14,536 nt of DNA from an uncultured Clostridia bacterium (lineage in GTDB: Bacteria > Bacillota > Clostridia > Oscillospirales > Oscillospiraceae): the NCBI GenBank assembly GCA_945910975.1, contig CAMDZY010000023.1:1-14536 (forward strand), read 5' to 3'. Below are positions 14,350-14,536 of this stretch, one piece after another. Positions within the stretch are counted from its first letter, which is position 1; each line of letters opens with the position of its first letter. The position numbers and the translations under genes were made by a program. The notes below the pieces were generated by a model. The model had not been told where the DNA came from. It was given only the letters and a program-made list of their open reading frames with translations, and made no database searches.

Positions 14350-14536
14350 TTAATGCCCCAGCAGTTCCAAAATCCGCTGCGTGGAAAATGCGCCGGTAAA
14401 ATTGGCGCGCCGCGTCAGTGCTGCCCAGTTGCGGTCAGAGTGCTCAAGCTCCCGCGCAAAGCGGTGGGTCAGCTCTGTTTGCCTTTCCGGCACAAGAACA
14501 CCATCAGTGCGCCACAGCGAAAAGTCAAGCGCATCA
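14350..14536 (-). CDS. Probable glycosyltransferase, C-terminal fragment (partial)
   Basis: Sixty-one residues before the TAA at 14350-14352, cut by the window edge. The segment reads ...DGVLVPERQTELTHRFAREL... and then ...NWAALTRRA..FTGAFSTQRILELLG. This matches the end of GT-B (family 4-type) glycosyltransferases, where a G-x-L-V-P stretch is followed by a helix and a final FS-x-x-x-I-x-x-L segment. Position before wecB supports a role in a surface polysaccharide or teichoic acid pathway. The catalytic part is outside the window, so substrate and family cannot be stated. Confidence 0.5.
   Translation of the reverse strand, partial: DALDFSLWRTDGVLVPERQTELTHRFARELEHSDRNWAALTRRANFTGAFSTQRILELLGH

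Overview
The window looks like chromosomal core DNA of a spore-forming member of Clostridia, most likely in the Oscillospirales. The evidence is a complete-looking eight-gene spoIIIA sporulation operon, an Asp23 (YqhY-type)/nusB neighbourhood, a SpoIIIE/FtsK translocase and codons that favour G or C at third positions. The assignment is by gene content only; no species can be named from the sequence alone. Nearly everything is on the minus strand, so transcription runs from high to low coordinates. One short gene-like ORF at about 2.0-2.3 kb is on the plus strand.

Layout in transcription order: (1) 14.54-13.14 kb: the 3' end of a probable glycosyltransferase, then wecB/mnaA (UDP-GlcNAc 2-epimerase), closed by a strong stem-loop. 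(2) 13.1-12.82 kb: a gene-free stretch packed with consecutive stem-loops and extended -10 motifs. (3) 12.82-9.44 kb: uppP-like gene (with a divergent catalytic motif) coupled to ftsK/spoIIIE. (4) 9.4-7.1 kb: a near-consensus sigma-A promoter, secD, secF and a textbook terminator. (5) 7.04-2.39 kb: spoIIIAA-AB-AC-AD-AE-AF-AG-AH, tightly packed with overlapping or nearly touching genes; spoIIIAE is interrupted by one in-frame TAA. (6) 2.39-1.80 kb: a plus-strand ORF of unknown function, with a hairpin at its 3' end and a divergent promoter region at its 5' end. (7) 1.80-0 kb: asp23 family gene (own promoter), nusB, a TsaD/Kae1-like paralogue, and the first codons of what looks like xseA.

Functionally, the genes cover cell-envelope precursor supply (wecB, uppP), chromosome translocation (ftsK), assistance to Sec secretion (secDF), the SpoIIIA channel complex that links mother cell and forespore, and a housekeeping operon for transcription antitermination and nucleic-acid maintenance. 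No phage, IS element, CRISPR array, tRNA or rRNA was seen.

The points most worth a second look are the nonsense codon in spoIIIAE, the substituted acidic residues in the UppP active-site motif, the cluster of stem-loops before uppP, and the lone plus-strand ORF with no convincing start codon. I did not find a clearly new multi-gene system.
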